Assembly (NCBI GenBank): GCA_035543115.1
Contig: DATKKF010000099.1
Span: 1-60,521, forward strand
Direction of reading: 5' to 3'
DNA length: 60,521 nt
DNA from: RPRB01 sp035543115
GTDB lineage: Bacteria; Myxococcota; Myxococcia; Myxococcales; Myxococcaceae
Positions within the stretch are counted from its first letter, which is position 1, and each line of letters begins with the position of its first letter. Made by a program: the position numbers and the translations under genes. This document shows positions 16,059 through 25,345 of the stretch, one piece after another. Under the pieces are notes generated by a model. The model was not told the DNA's origin. It saw nothing but the letters and a program-made list of their open reading frames with translations, and did not search any database.

Positions 16059-17321
16059 ATGCGCGAACACACCCGCCTCCTGCTCGGGCTCGTGGTCGGT
16101 GCGGGGCTCGGGCTCGTGGCCCGGGCCGTGGCCGGCGATGCGCCGTGGCTGGCATGGCTCCTGGCCAACGTCACCGGGCCCATCGGACAGGTCTTCCTCC
16201 GGCTGCTCTTCATGCTGGTGGTGCCGATGATCTTCTCGGCGCTGGTGATGGGGGTGGCAGACCTCGAGCTCCGGCACCTCGGCCGGCTCGGCGCGCGCGC
16301 GCTGGGGTACACCGTGGTCATCTCCAGCATCGCGGTGCTCATCGGGGTCGGGCTGGTGAACCTGCTTCGCCCCGGCGAGGGCATGAGCGAGGAGGTCCGC
16401 GCGCTGGCCCGCTCGAGCGTGGTCCCCAGGGCCGCCGCCGCTCCTGCCGACACCTCGCCGGCGGCGCTCCTGGTCTCCATCGTCCCGGACAACCCGGTGA
16501 AGGCCGCGGCGAACGGCGACTACCTGGCGCTCATCTTCTTCGCGCTGGTGTTCGGCATCGCCCTGGGGATGACCCGGACGCCGGCGGCCGAGCGCCTCAA
16601 GGAGGCCATCACTGGCCTGTACGAGGTGACGCTGGTGCTCATCAACGGGGTGCTGAAGGTGGCGCCGGTGGGCGTGGCCGCGCTGCTCTTCGGCATGACT
16701 GCCCGGCTCGGCTTCGACGTTCTCCGCCAGCTCGCGGCCTACGTGGGGGTGGTGCTGCTCGGGCTCGGGCTGCACATGTTCGTCGTCTACTCGCTCTCGG
16801 TCCGGTTCTTCGGCGGCCGGAACCCGGTGCAGTTCTTCCGCGACGTACGGATGGCGGCGATCACCGCCTTCTCCACCGCCTCCTCCAACGCCACCCTGCC
16901 CACCGCCCTCAAGGTGGCCGAGGAGGAGCTGCGGCTCCCGCCAAACGTCGCCCGCTTCGTGCTCACCGCCGGCGCCTCGATGAACCAGAACGGGACCGCG
17001 CTCTTCGAGGGAGTGACGGTGCTCTTCATCGCCCAGCTCTTCGGGGTCCACCTCGGCCTGCAGCAGCAGCTGGTGGTGATGCTCATCTGCGTGCTCGGGG
17101 GCGTCGGAACGGCCGGGGTGCCGGCGGGCTCGCTCCCGGTCATCGCGATGATCCTCGGGATGTTCCGCATCCCTCCCGAGGGCCTCGGGCTGATCCTCGG
17201 GGTGGACCGGCTGCTCGACATGTGCCGGACGACCCTGAACGTCGTGGGCGACCTCGCCGCCGCGGTCTACGTCGCCCGGGGCGAGCCGGTGGAGGAGAGA
17301 GCCGCCGCGTCCACGCCCTGA
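16059..17321 (+). CDS. Sodium/proton-dicarboxylate or glutamate symporter (DAACS family)
   Basis: A 420-residue inner-membrane symporter of the GltP/DctA fold. Signature elements: the serine-rich hairpin AFSTASSNATLPTAL, the substrate/Na+ motif reading NQNGTALFEGVTVLFIAQ (NMDGT in many relatives), the HP2 tip GTAGVPAGSLPVI, and the TM8 motif GVDRLLDMCRTTLNVVGD. It should import C4-dicarboxylates or acidic amino acids with Na+ or H+. The Arg in the last motif suggests acidic substrates. The ATG at 16059 has no strong ribosome site. Its 3' end overlaps the convergent membrane-protein gene by 55 nt. Confidence 0.88.
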   Translation: MREHTRLLLGLVVGAGLGLVARAVAGDAPWLAWLLANVTGPIGQVFLRLLFMLVVPMIFSALVMGVADLELRHLGRLGARALGYTVVISSIAVLIGVGLVNLLRPGEGMSEEVRALARSSVVPRAAAAPADTSPAALLVSIVPDNPVKAAANGDYLALIFFALVFGIALGMTRTPAAERLKEAITGLYEVTLVLINGVLKVAPVGVAALLFGMTARLGFDVLRQLAAYVGVVLLGLGLHMFVVYSLSVRFFGGRNPVQFFRDVRMAAITAFSTASSNATLPTALKVAEEELRLPPNVARFVLTAGASMNQNGTALFEGVTVLFIAQLFGVHLGLQQQLVVMLICVLGGVGTAGVPAGSLPVIAMILGMFRIPPEGLGLILGVDRLLDMCRTTLNVVGDLAAAVYVARGEPVEERAAASTP

Positions 17322-17959
17322 CCGCGGAGGACGGCCACGGCGCACGCGGCCATCCACGTCACCGCGGCGAGGAGGGCGATCCGCTGCAGCGCGGGCACGG
17401 CCAGCGGCGGCGGGCCCTCGCGGAAGGCGAGGTAGAGCCCGAACTCGAGCGCCGCGAGCAAGAGCGCCAGCGTGCCGAGCAGCGCCAGCCCTGGACGATG
17501 GCGGAGCCCGCGCACCAGCGGCAGGGTGGCGACGAAGCCCGGCCCCGCGCCGGCCACCAGCGCCAGCGTGTGCGGCACCCCGGACGTCACCGGCACGAGC
17601 ACGAGCCCGAGCGTGGCGAGCGTCCCGAGCACGCGCACCGGCCGCCCGAGGCCGCGCGGTGCGGCGATCTCGGGCGCCGTCCACCAGAAGAGGCACAGCG
17701 CTCCGACGAACGCCCACTCGGCCGCGCGGCCCCACGGCGCTCCGGGGTTGTGACGTCCGTTCACGGCCATGTCCCTGGCGATGTCGCAGAGGAAGTTGGC
17801 CCAGAGCGAATGCCCGGGGGCGCCCGGGTCCACCCAGCTTCCGCCGGGGTACCGCGCTGCCCCCGCGGCGGTGGCCACGCCGCCCCCCGCGAGCAGCACC
17901 AGCAGCGCCGCGGCAGCAGCCGACGTCCAGCCGCCCGGACGGGAGGAGAGGGAGTGCAT
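17267..17959 (-). CDS. Predicted multi-pass membrane protein
   Basis: A 230-residue protein with six or seven hydrophobic segments (for example AAAAALLVLLAGGGVATAA, LGTLATLGLVLVPVTSGVPH, LALLGTLALLLAALEFGLYL). A conserved-looking extramembrane stretch reads ANFLCDIARDMAVNGRHNP. It may belong to the DUF998-like group of uncharacterised membrane proteins, but I cannot assign a function. Its 3' end runs 55 nt into the symporter gene on the other strand. The ATG at 17959 precedes the first membrane segment by 14 residues. Confidence 0.6.
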   Translation of the reverse strand: MHSLSSRPGGWTSAAAAALLVLLAGGGVATAAGAARYPGGSWVDPGAPGHSLWANFLCDIARDMAVNGRHNPGAPWGRAAEWAFVGALCLFWWTAPEIAAPRGLGRPVRVLGTLATLGLVLVPVTSGVPHTLALVAGAGPGFVATLPLVRGLRHRPGLALLGTLALLLAALEFGLYLAFREGPPPLAVPALQRIALLAAVTWMAACAVAVLRGQGVDAAALSSTGSPRAT

Positions 17960-18053
17960 CCGCGGAGTCCACCATGTGCGGATGCGATACCCCAGGGCAA
18001 GAGGGGTGAGGGCCACGCCGACCCGAGCACCCGGGGGCTCGACCGCCTCGACT

Positions 18054-18800
18054 CTAGACCGCGGGTGCCGGCAGGTGGCCCCCCACCTCGAACTGGGCAC
18101 GGGGAAAGAGCAACCGCCTCCGCTCGAACCAGTCGAGCTTCTGCATCTCCACCCGGTCGCGGGTGGCGACGCAGCGCCAGGTCTCCGGGGCGCGCGGGCT
18201 GCGCCGGGCCAGCGCGCGCGGGGTGAAGAGCGCCACGTTGGGCGCACCGGCGACATCACGGGCGCTCGGGTAGCGCACCAGCTCCACTCCGTCGGCCCGC
18301 ATCTCGGCGCCGAGGCGCTGCGAGGCCTCGTACCGGGTCCGCGAGGCGAGCACCCGGTGATGCACGTCGAACGGCGGACGGGTGGTGTCCACCGCGGCCC
18401 GGGTGCGGACGTCGGCCCGGAACGCGCTCAGCTCCACCGTCACCGGCGACAGCGCGGCCTCGGTCCCCTCCAGGAACACCAGCCGGTAGTACGCGGTCTC
18501 GGCCATCGCCGTCTCCAGCGCCTCGCTCCCGTAGAACAGCGAGCGCTCGGCCCGGGTGCCGAAGCGCGAGCCGTGGGTCAGCGGCGGATGCCGGAACGGA
18601 GTGAGGAGCAGATAGTGCAGCTCCTCGAACTCCGGGCCTGAGGGCAGGGGCGGCTTCACCCGGTCGATGAGGGATTCGAGGATCTCCTGCTCGGCGTCGG
18701 AGTCGACCAGGCGCCGGGTCGCGTTCCGGTGCTGAGCCTCGACCACCCGCCAGACCGGGCCCTCGTACGGGCGGAGGTTACGTCTTCCCCCGCACTGCAT
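18054..18800 (-). CDS. RES-domain toxin (putative NAD+-consuming)
   Basis: A protein of about 248 residues carrying the RES domain named for conserved Arg, Glu and Ser: Arg in VWRVVEAQHR, Glu in LFYGSEALETAMAETAYY, Ser near the C-terminal half (TRYEASQRLG). RES toxins related to MbcT/ParT degrade or phosphorolyse NAD+ or ADP-ribosylate a target. It is encoded directly after the Xre/MbcA-like antitoxin and overlaps its 3' end by 23 nt with the ATG at 18800 (a GTG at 18818 would overlap by 41 nt). The order antitoxin-toxin is typical. Length is at the upper end for the family. Confidence 0.8.
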   Translation of the reverse strand: MQCGGRRNLRPYEGPVWRVVEAQHRNATRRLVDSDAEQEILESLIDRVKPPLPSGPEFEELHYLLLTPFRHPPLTHGSRFGTRAERSLFYGSEALETAMAETAYYRLVFLEGTEAALSPVTVELSAFRADVRTRAAVDTTRPPFDVHHRVLASRTRYEASQRLGAEMRADGVELVRYPSARDVAGAPNVALFTPRALARRSPRAPETWRCVATRDRVEMQKLDWFERRRLLFPRAQFEVGGHLPAPAV

Positions 18801-19161
18801 CCAGATACTCGTCGACACGCACCAGCCCCGCCACGCTCTGGATGCACTCTAGGGGCACGGCTGACAGGTGCGTGTTCGGGGCGCGAAGCCAGGCCCGGGC
18901 CTTCTCCGCGTCTCCGCCCACCAGCGCATCCAGGCTGCGGTACAGCCGGAGGACGAGCAGCGCCAGCTCCCCCTCCTTGCTCTCCGGGTCCACCGTGCGC
19001 TGTCCCGCGGCCAGGCGCGACCAGGACGCGGCGCTCACCCCGACCACGCGGGCCATGGTCTGGCCGTTGAGACCCAGCACCGCGGCCGCGCGAAGCAGCG
19101 CGCGAGAGAGCACCGCCGCCGGGTCGGGCGCGGGAAGGGATGCCGAGGAACGCCGGGCCAT
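18778..19161 (-). CDS. Xre/MbcA/ParS-type antitoxin
   Basis: A 127-residue antitoxin with an N-terminal helix-turn-helix (AAAVLGLNGQTMARVVGVSA, SWSRLAAGQRTVD) and a C-terminal MbcA/ParS/Xre toxin-binding domain (LALLVLRLYRSLDALVGGD, KARAWLRAPNTHL). It neutralises the adjacent RES toxin and usually represses the operon through sites upstream. The upstream 150 nt is the most AT-rich stretch nearby (TTCTTTCAACGGAAATTCTA) and also holds the promoter of the divergent universal stress gene. Confidence 0.82.
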   Translation of the reverse strand: MARRSSASLPAPDPAAVLSRALLRAAAVLGLNGQTMARVVGVSAASWSRLAAGQRTVDPESKEGELALLVLRLYRSLDALVGGDAEKARAWLRAPNTHLSAVPLECIQSVAGLVRVDEYLDAVRGKT

Positions 19162-19312
19162 TCTTTCAACGGAAATTCTAAAGCCAAGAACATTCAACTG
19201 CAACCAGGCCCAGCACGGAGTGTGCAGCCCATCCTCGCTTGGTGCACGGCCGGGCCGGGATGCCTTGTTCCGACGGTCGAAGGCGTTAGGTTCCTCGCCC
19301 GGGAGGGTTCCC

Positions 19313-19744
19313 ATGCCGCTCCGCCGCATCGTGGTCGCCATCGACGGGTCGGAGCCGGCCGATCGGGCGCTGGCCCTGGCCTCCGAGCTGGCCCGGTTGG
19401 GCGAGGCCGGGACTCTGATCCTCGTCTCGGCCCTCTCCGATCCGGTCACCTTCGCCCCCACGCCGGTCGCCGGGCTGGAGATGGTGCTCGAAGCCGAGCA
19501 GCGAGGGGCCGAACGAGACCTCGCCGAGCGAGCGGAGTACTTGCGCGCGCAGGGGCTGCGGGTGGAGACAGTCATCCGGGTGGGCGCCGCAGCCGACGTG
19601 GTGGTCGAGGTGGCCGATGCGAACGGCGCCGACCTGGTGGTGGCCGGTAGCACCGGGAAGGGGGCCCTCCAGCGGGCCATCCTGGGAAGTGTCACCACCC
19701 GGCTTCTTCACCTGCTCCGGAGACCCCTGCTGGTCGTTCCCTGA
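19313..19744 (+). CDS. Universal stress protein (UspA family)
   Basis: A 143-residue cytoplasmic Usp with the N-terminal strand IVVAIDGSEPADRAL and the ATP-binding loop VAGSTGKGALQRAILGSVT (G-2X-G-9X-G(S/T) type), so it probably binds ATP. GGGAGGG lies 6 nt before ATG 19313. It is divergent from the antitoxin and 37 nt upstream of a small winged-helix gene with which it is likely cotranscribed. Confidence 0.88.
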   Translation: MPLRRIVVAIDGSEPADRALALASELARLGEAGTLILVSALSDPVTFAPTPVAGLEMVLEAEQRGAERDLAERAEYLRAQGLRVETVIRVGAAADVVVEVADANGADLVVAGSTGKGALQRAILGSVTTRLLHLLRRPLLVVP

Positions 19745-19781
19745 TTCCCTTCGCCTGTGCCCCCTGTAAGGTCCGCAACCC

Positions 19782-20120
19782 ATGACTACCTGGACTTTCC
19801 TGACCAACCACACCCATGTGCTCCTCTGCGTGTGGGAAGACTCCGAGGCCCGGGTCCGCGACGTCGCCCTGCGCGTCGGGATCACCGAGCGGGCCGTCCA
19901 GCGCATCCTCCAGGAGCTGGAGTCGGAGCAGTACCTGGTCCGCGAGCGCGTCGGCCGGCGCAACCGCTACCGCGTGCGGGGCGACCGGCCCTTCCGCCAC
20001 CCCGTGGAGGACCACCGCCCGGTGTCCCTCCTGCTGGAGCTCATCGCCAAGCGAAAGGCGACGCGCAAGTCCGCTCGTCCGGCGGTGCGCCGGAGCACCC
20101 GGGCCCGCGCCGGCCGGTAG
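19782..20120 (+). CDS. Small winged-helix transcriptional regulator
   Basis: A 112-residue protein whose first 70 residues form a MarR-like winged helix: VLLCVWEDSEARVRDVALRV, recognition helix ITERAVQRILQELES, wing YLVRERVGRRNRYRVR. The C-terminus is basic and disordered. There is no ligand domain, so it resembles small MarR/ArsR-like regulators found beside universal stress genes in deltaproteobacteria. It is convergent with phosphoketolase, separated by 16 nt. Confidence 0.75.
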   Translation: MTTWTFLTNHTHVLLCVWEDSEARVRDVALRVGITERAVQRILQELESEQYLVRERVGRRNRYRVRGDRPFRHPVEDHRPVSLLLELIAKRKATRKSARPAVRRSTRARAGR

Positions 20121-20136
20121 CCCGGAGGGGCCCGGC

Positions 20137-22488
20137 TCAGGGCTGGGTCCAGGTCCAGTCACGCACCTCGGGCATGTCCTCGAGGTGCTCCTCAACGTAT
20201 GCGCGGTGCCGCGCCAGGAGTTCCTTGAACCGCTCCACCAGCGCCGGCGAGTTCTCCGGGATGCGCCGCGCCCGGCGGAGCGCCTCCATTGCCAGGTGGT
20301 AGCGGCTGATGCCGTTGAGCACCACCATGTCGAACGGGGTGGTGGTGGTGCCCTGCTCGCGGAAACCACGCACGTGAAAGCGACCGGCGTTCGGCCGCCC
20401 GTGCAGCGTGTAGTGGATGCCCAGCGGGTAGCCGTGAAAGGCGAACACCACGTCCCGGTCGCGGGTGAAGAGGTTCACGAAGCGCTGCTCGTCCATGCCG
20501 TGCGGGTGCTCCTCCGGCGTGAACATGGACATCAGGTCCACCACGTTCACCACCCGGATGCGCAGGCCGGGAGCCTCGCTGCGCAGGAGCCAGGTCGCAG
20601 CGAGCGTCTCCATCGTCGGCACGTCCCCCGCACAGGCCATGACGATGTCCGGGTCGCCCTCGTCGTTGCTGGCCCACTCCCAGACCGACGCCCCGCGGTG
20701 GCAGTGGCGGTGGGCCTCCTGCAGGTCGAGGTACTGGAGCTGAGGCTGCTTGTCGATGACGATGACGTTGACGTGCTCGGCGTGGCGGAAGCAGTGATGC
20801 GCCGTCCAGAGCAGACAGTTGGCGTCCGGTGGCAGGTAGATGCGCGAGACCGTCGGCTTCCGGGTCAGCATCGCGTCGATGAACCCCGGCCCCTGGTGGC
20901 TGAAGCCGTTGTGGTCGTTGCGCCAGCAGGTCGAGGTGAGGAGCACGTTCAGCGAGGGCACGGGCTTCCGCCACTCCAGGTTCAGTGACTCGTCCACCCA
21001 CTTCGAGTGCTGGATGGCCATCGAGGCCACCACCATCGCGAACGCCTCGTAGGTGGCGAAGAGTCCGTGCCGGCCGGTGAGCACGTAGCCCTCCAGCCAC
21101 CCCTCGCAGTTGTGCTCGCTGAGCACCTCCATCACCCGGCCGCCGGGGCCGAGCGCGTCGTCGGTGGGCAGCACCGGGAGCATGAAGGCGCGCTGGGTGG
21201 TCTCGAACACCGCGCCCAGCCGGTTGCTGTTCGACTCGTCGGGGCAGAAGAGGCGGAAGCGGCCGGGGTTTTCGCGATAGAGGTCACGCAGGAGCTGGCC
21301 GAGCCGGCGAGTGGACTCCTGGTACTGGCTCGCTGGAGCCTCCACCCTCACTGCGTACGGCTCGATGGACGGCATCTTGATGGGCTGACAGGTCTCGCCA
21401 TTGGTCCGGGGGTTGGCGCTCATCCGGAGGTCGCCCCTGGGGGCCAGCGCGCGCAGTTCGGGGACGAGCGTTCCGTGCCCGTCGAACAGCTCCGCCGGCC
21501 GGTAGCTCTTCATCCAGGTCTCGAGCAGCCTCAGATGCTCCGGGTTGTCGCGTACCGCGGACAGCGGAACCTGGTGCGCGCGGAAGGTGCCCTGGACCTG
21601 GACGCCGTCCACGACGTCGGGACCGGTCCACCCCTTCGGCGTCCGGAGCACCAGGACGGGCCAGCGCGGGCGGTCCTTCACCCCGGCGGTGCGGGCTTCC
21701 TTCTGGATGCGGCGGATGCGCTCCAGGCACCCGTCGAGCGCGGTGGCGAGCGCCTGATGCACCCGTGGGGGGTCGTCGCCCTCGACGAAGAGCACTTCGT
21801 AGCCGTGCCCCTCGAGCAGCGCGCGGACCTGCGCGTCCGTCGAGCGGCCGAGCACCGTGGCGCTGGAGATCTTGTAGCCGTTGAGGTGGAGGATGGGCAG
21901 GACGGCGCCGTCCCGCGCCGGGTTCAGGTAGGTGATGCCCTTCCAGCTGCCCTCGAGCGGACCGGTCTCGGCCTCGCCGTCGCCCACCACCGCGACCGCG
22001 ACCAGCTCCGGGTCGTCGAACACCGCGCCGAAGGCGTGGGTCAGCACGTAGCCCAGCTCGCCACCCTCGTGGATGGAGCCGGGGGTGGGTGCGCTCACGT
22101 GGCTGGGGATGCCTCCGGGGGTGGAGAACTGGCGGAAGAGCCGCTTCATCCCTGCCGCGTCCAGCGTCACCCGCGGGTAGACCTCGCTGTACGTGCCCTC
22201 GAGGTACGTGCAGGCGACGACCGCCGGGCCGCCGTGTCCTGGCCCCGCAAGGTAGATCGCGGGGAAGCCGTCGCGCCGGATGAGCCGGTTCACGTGCGCG
22301 TAGAGCAGGCTCAGGCCCGGGCTGGTGCCCCAGTGACCGAGGAGCCGGGGCTTGATGTGCTCGGGGCGGAGCGGCTCGCGGAGCAGCGGATTGTCCTGGA
22401 GATAGATCTGCCCGACCGTCAGGTAGTTCGCGGCCCGCCACCAGGCGTCGATGAGCCGCAGTTCGTCCAGGGTGAGCGCATCGGGCAT
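20137..22488 (-). CDS. xfp: Phosphoketolase (xylulose-5-phosphate/fructose-6-phosphate)
   Basis: A 783-residue thiamine-diphosphate enzyme splitting xylulose-5-P (and often fructose-6-P) with phosphate to acetyl-phosphate plus glyceraldehyde-3-P or erythrose-4-P. It has the N-terminal signature (VGQIYLQDNPLLREPL, HWGTSPGLSLLYAHVNRLI), GPGHGGPA, HEGGELGYVL and the ThDP motif VGDGEAETGPLEGSW. The middle and C-terminal XFP domains follow (TCWRNDHNGFSHQGPGFID, YLPPDANCLL). Length is normal for the family. It is divergent from acetate kinase, which converts its product to acetate and ATP, so the pair forms a phosphoketolase shunt. Whether C5 or C6 substrate dominates cannot be read from the sequence. 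Confidence 0.95.
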   Translation of the reverse strand: MPDALTLDELRLIDAWWRAANYLTVGQIYLQDNPLLREPLRPEHIKPRLLGHWGTSPGLSLLYAHVNRLIRRDGFPAIYLAGPGHGGPAVVACTYLEGTYSEVYPRVTLDAAGMKRLFRQFSTPGGIPSHVSAPTPGSIHEGGELGYVLTHAFGAVFDDPELVAVAVVGDGEAETGPLEGSWKGITYLNPARDGAVLPILHLNGYKISSATVLGRSTDAQVRALLEGHGYEVLFVEGDDPPRVHQALATALDGCLERIRRIQKEARTAGVKDRPRWPVLVLRTPKGWTGPDVVDGVQVQGTFRAHQVPLSAVRDNPEHLRLLETWMKSYRPAELFDGHGTLVPELRALAPRGDLRMSANPRTNGETCQPIKMPSIEPYAVRVEAPASQYQESTRRLGQLLRDLYRENPGRFRLFCPDESNSNRLGAVFETTQRAFMLPVLPTDDALGPGGRVMEVLSEHNCEGWLEGYVLTGRHGLFATYEAFAMVVASMAIQHSKWVDESLNLEWRKPVPSLNVLLTSTCWRNDHNGFSHQGPGFIDAMLTRKPTVSRIYLPPDANCLLWTAHHCFRHAEHVNVIVIDKQPQLQYLDLQEAHRHCHRGASVWEWASNDEGDPDIVMACAGDVPTMETLAATWLLRSEAPGLRIRVVNVVDLMSMFTPEEHPHGMDEQRFVNLFTRDRDVVFAFHGYPLGIHYTLHGRPNAGRFHVRGFREQGTTTTPFDMVVLNGISRYHLAMEALRRARRIPENSPALVERFKELLARHRAYVEEHLEDMPEVRDWTWTQP

Positions 22489-22678
22489 GGATCGGCCTCC
22501 GTGTCGTCTCGGACGCCTGTTCTACGCCCTCCGGGGCCCGCCGGCAGACCCGAACGCGGCGCGTGGCGATCGTGCGACATCCTCCCGTCCGCAGGTGCGC
22601 TCCGTGGACCGCCCGCCCGGGTCACCGGCCCGGGACTCCCGGAGCGGGCACGCCCTGCCCTAGTCTCCGGGGGCCCGC

Positions 22679-23794
22679 GTGCCTCCCGTCCTGGTCGTCA
22701 ACGTCGGTTCGAGCAGCTTCAAGTGGTCGGCCCTGGAGGGCGACGGCACGGTCGTCGCCTCGGCCAACGACGCCTGGGCACCCTCGGTGGATGCGGCCGC
22801 CGGGCACGTGGCCCGGGCCCTCGAGCGGGTGGGCCGGCCCCGCGCGATCGGCCACCGGATTGTCCACGGCGGGGACCGCTTCTCCGGACCGGTGCTGCTG
22901 GATGCCGGGGTCCGCGACACGCTCGAGGGGCTCCGTCCGCTGGCGCCGAAGCACATGGGCCCGGCGCTGGCCTCGGTGGACGCTTGCACCCAGCTCCTCC
23001 CCGAGGTCCCTCAGGTCTGCGCGTTCGACACCGCCTTCCACGCCACCATGCCCGAGGAGGCATGGCGGTACGCCGTGCCGCCGGCGTGGGCCGGGCCGAT
23101 CTCGCTCCGCCGCTACGGATTCCACGGGCTGAGCGTCGCGTACGCGGTCCGCCGGATCGAGGCCTTGCTCGGGGCGCTCCCGCCGCGCGTGGTCGTCTGT
23201 CACCTCGGGAGCGGTGCGTCGGTCACCGCGGTGCGCGAGGGACGGTCGGTGGACACGAGCATGGGCTACACCCCGCTCGATGGCCTGGTGATGGCCACGC
23301 GGCCCGGGCACCTGGATCCGGGCGCGGTCCTCGCACTGGCCGAGCACCTCGGGACGACGCCGCGCGCGCTGGAGGCGCGGCTGGAGGACGAGTGCGGCCT
23401 GCTGGGCCTCGCCGGCACGGCGGACCTGAAGGAGGTCCTCGAGCGCTGCGACCGCGGGGACGGGCGCGCGAGGACCGCCTACGGCGTCTACCTCACCGCG
23501 CTCGTCCGGACGGTGGGCAGTGCGGTGGGTGTCCTCGGCGGGCTCGACGTCCTGGTCTTCACCGGTGGTGCCGGCGAGCACTCGGCGCGCGTGCGGACCG
23601 ACCTGTGCCGCGCGTTCGCCTTCGTCGGGGTGGCGCTCGACCGGGACCGGAACGAGGCGCCCCAGGGCGACGCGGACCTCGCACCGGAGGGAGCGCCGGT
23701 CCGGGTCCTGCGCGTCGTCGCCCGCGAGGACCTGAGCGTGCTGGCGGAGGTGCACCAGGTGCTCGGCAGCGCGGGGTCGACCGACTCCGCCTGA
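22679..23794 (+). CDS. ackA: Acetate kinase
   Basis: A 371-residue ASKHA-fold kinase converting acetyl-phosphate plus ADP to acetate plus ATP. Motifs: N-terminal NVGSSSFKW, GHRIVHGGDRF, FDTAFHATMP, RRYGFHGLSVAYAVRR (substrate/Mg region), CHLGSGASVTAVREG (phosphate loop), DTSMGYTPLDGLVMATR, and FTGGAGEHSARVR (adenosine motif). It is slightly shorter than the usual ~400 residues. The GTG at 22679 is used because the next residues begin the first strand. It shares a 190-nt divergent promoter region with phosphoketolase. No phosphotransacetylase is present in the window. Confidence 0.94.
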   Translation: MPPVLVVNVGSSSFKWSALEGDGTVVASANDAWAPSVDAAAGHVARALERVGRPRAIGHRIVHGGDRFSGPVLLDAGVRDTLEGLRPLAPKHMGPALASVDACTQLLPEVPQVCAFDTAFHATMPEEAWRYAVPPAWAGPISLRRYGFHGLSVAYAVRRIEALLGALPPRVVVCHLGSGASVTAVREGRSVDTSMGYTPLDGLVMATRPGHLDPGAVLALAEHLGTTPRALEARLEDECGLLGLAGTADLKEVLERCDRGDGRARTAYGVYLTALVRTVGSAVGVLGGLDVLVFTGGAGEHSARVRTDLCRAFAFVGVALDRDRNEAPQGDADLAPEGAPVRVLRVVAREDLSVLAEVHQVLGSAGSTDSA

Positions 23795-23971
23795 CTCCCG
23801 CGCAAGCTCGGCACGAGCGGCCAGTCACCTGCGGCACCGCCGGTGCGAGCTCGCCGGTCGGCGCCACGCCGCGCCTGTCGCGGGAGGTGCACCAGGGGCT
23901 CGCCACGGCCTTGCTGCTCGACTGCAGGAGCCCGGCCTGCGCAAGCTGTGTCCCAGAAGAGGGCTCCCTCG

Positions 23972-25345
23972 ATGAGCGACGCGCTGTTCTGGCACCGCCT
24001 GCACTTCGGCTTCACCGTCACCTACCACTACCTCTTTCCGCAGCTGACGATGGGGCTCGCGTTCCTCATCGTTCTCTTCAAGTGGACGGCGGTGCGGACC
24101 GGGAGCGCGCTTCACGGCGAGGCGGCGCGCTTCTGGGCGCGCATCTTCGGCGTCGCCTTCGCGATGGGGGTGGTCACCGGCATCCCGATGGAGTTCCAGT
24201 TCGGGACCAACTGGTCGCGCTTCAGCCAGTTCGCCGGCGGAGTCATCGGGCAGACGCTGGCGATGGAGGGCATGTTCGCCTTCTTCCTCGAGTCCACCTT
24301 CCTCGGCCTCTTCCTCTACGGCGAGAAGCGCTTCGGTCCACGGCTGCACCTCGCCTCGGCGGTGGCGCTGTGGGCCGGCAGCTGGCTGTCCGGCTACTTC
24401 ATCATCGCCACCAACGCCTTCATGCAGTCGCCGGTCGGCCACACCCTCGGTCCGGACGGGCAGCTGCAGCTCGCCGACTTCTGGGCCTTCGTCCTCAACC
24501 CGTGGGCCGTCTGGCAGTACCTCCACAACATGACCGCCTCGGTGGTGACCGCGTCCTTCGTGGTCGCCGGGGTGGGGGCGTTCTGGTCGCTCTCGGGGCG
24601 ACACCGCGCGCACGCCTCGCTGGCGCTGCGGACCGGGGTCCTCGCCGGCCTCGTCGCCTCCTGCCTCCTCGTCTTTCCGACCGGAGACCGCCACGGAAAG
24701 CTGCTGGCCGAGAAGCAGCCCGCGACCCTGGCAGCGATGGAGGGCCTCTTCGAGAGCAAGCCCGACGCCGAGCTGGCGATCATCGGACAGCCCGACGTCG
24801 ACCATCGAACTCTCGAGAACCCGGTGGTGGTGCCGGGGATGCTGAGCTTCCTCGTCTACGGAAGCTTCGGGAGCACCGTCACCGGGCTCGACGCCATCCC
24901 GCGCGACCGCTGGCCGGACAACATCGAGCTCCTCTACTACGCGTACCACGTGATGGCCGGGCTCGGGACGCTGTTCATCGCCCTGATGGGCCTCGCCGGG
25001 CTGCAGCTCTGGCGAGGACGGCTCGAGACGTCGAGGCCTCTGCTCTGGGCGTTGATGCTCGCCATGCCCTTCCCGTACATCGCCACCACCGCCGGGTGGA
25101 TGACGGCGGAGATGGGCCGGCAACCGTGGCTGGTCTACGGGCTCATGCGCACTGCCGCAGGCACCTCGCCCCAGGTCTCGGCGGGCGACACGCTCTTCAC
25201 CCTCATCGGGTTCTCCGGGCTCTACCTGGTGATGGGCATCCTGTTCCTCTACGTCGTGGGGCGGGAGATCGCGCAGGGGCCGGGCGGCGCCCACGGGCTC
25301 ATCGAGGGCGCCGAGCACGCGCCGCTCGCCGGGGAGGCCGGGTGA
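23972..25345 (+). CDS. cydA: Cytochrome bd ubiquinol oxidase subunit I
   Basis: A 457-residue membrane oxidase subunit that oxidises quinol and reduces O2 at high affinity. His19 (in TVTYHYLFPQLTMG) matches the heme ligand position, and the GRQPWLVYGLMRT motif near the C-terminus is diagnostic. About nine membrane segments are visible and the Q-loop is short, as in CIO-type or short-loop bd enzymes. The frame is open upstream, but ATG 23972 is the start matching the family. The stop overlaps the cydB start by one nucleotide (TGATG). Confidence 0.94.
   Translation: MSDALFWHRLHFGFTVTYHYLFPQLTMGLAFLIVLFKWTAVRTGSALHGEAARFWARIFGVAFAMGVVTGIPMEFQFGTNWSRFSQFAGGVIGQTLAMEGMFAFFLESTFLGLFLYGEKRFGPRLHLASAVALWAGSWLSGYFIIATNAFMQSPVGHTLGPDGQLQLADFWAFVLNPWAVWQYLHNMTASVVTASFVVAGVGAFWSLSGRHRAHASLALRTGVLAGLVASCLLVFPTGDRHGKLLAEKQPATLAAMEGLFESKPDAELAIIGQPDVDHRTLENPVVVPGMLSFLVYGSFGSTVTGLDAIPRDRWPDNIELLYYAYHVMAGLGTLFIALMGLAGLQLWRGRLETSRPLLWALMLAMPFPYIATTAGWMTAEMGRQPWLVYGLMRTAAGTSPQVSAGDTLFTLIGFSGLYLVMGILFLYVVGREIAQGPGGAHGLIEGAEHAPLAGEAG

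Noticed and set aside
21007..23971. A very long open frame running through the antisense of xfp, ackA and into cydB
   Set aside because: Only its last 1062 nt (cydB) encodes a recognisable protein; the remainder is low-complexity shadow of phosphoketolase and acetate kinase.
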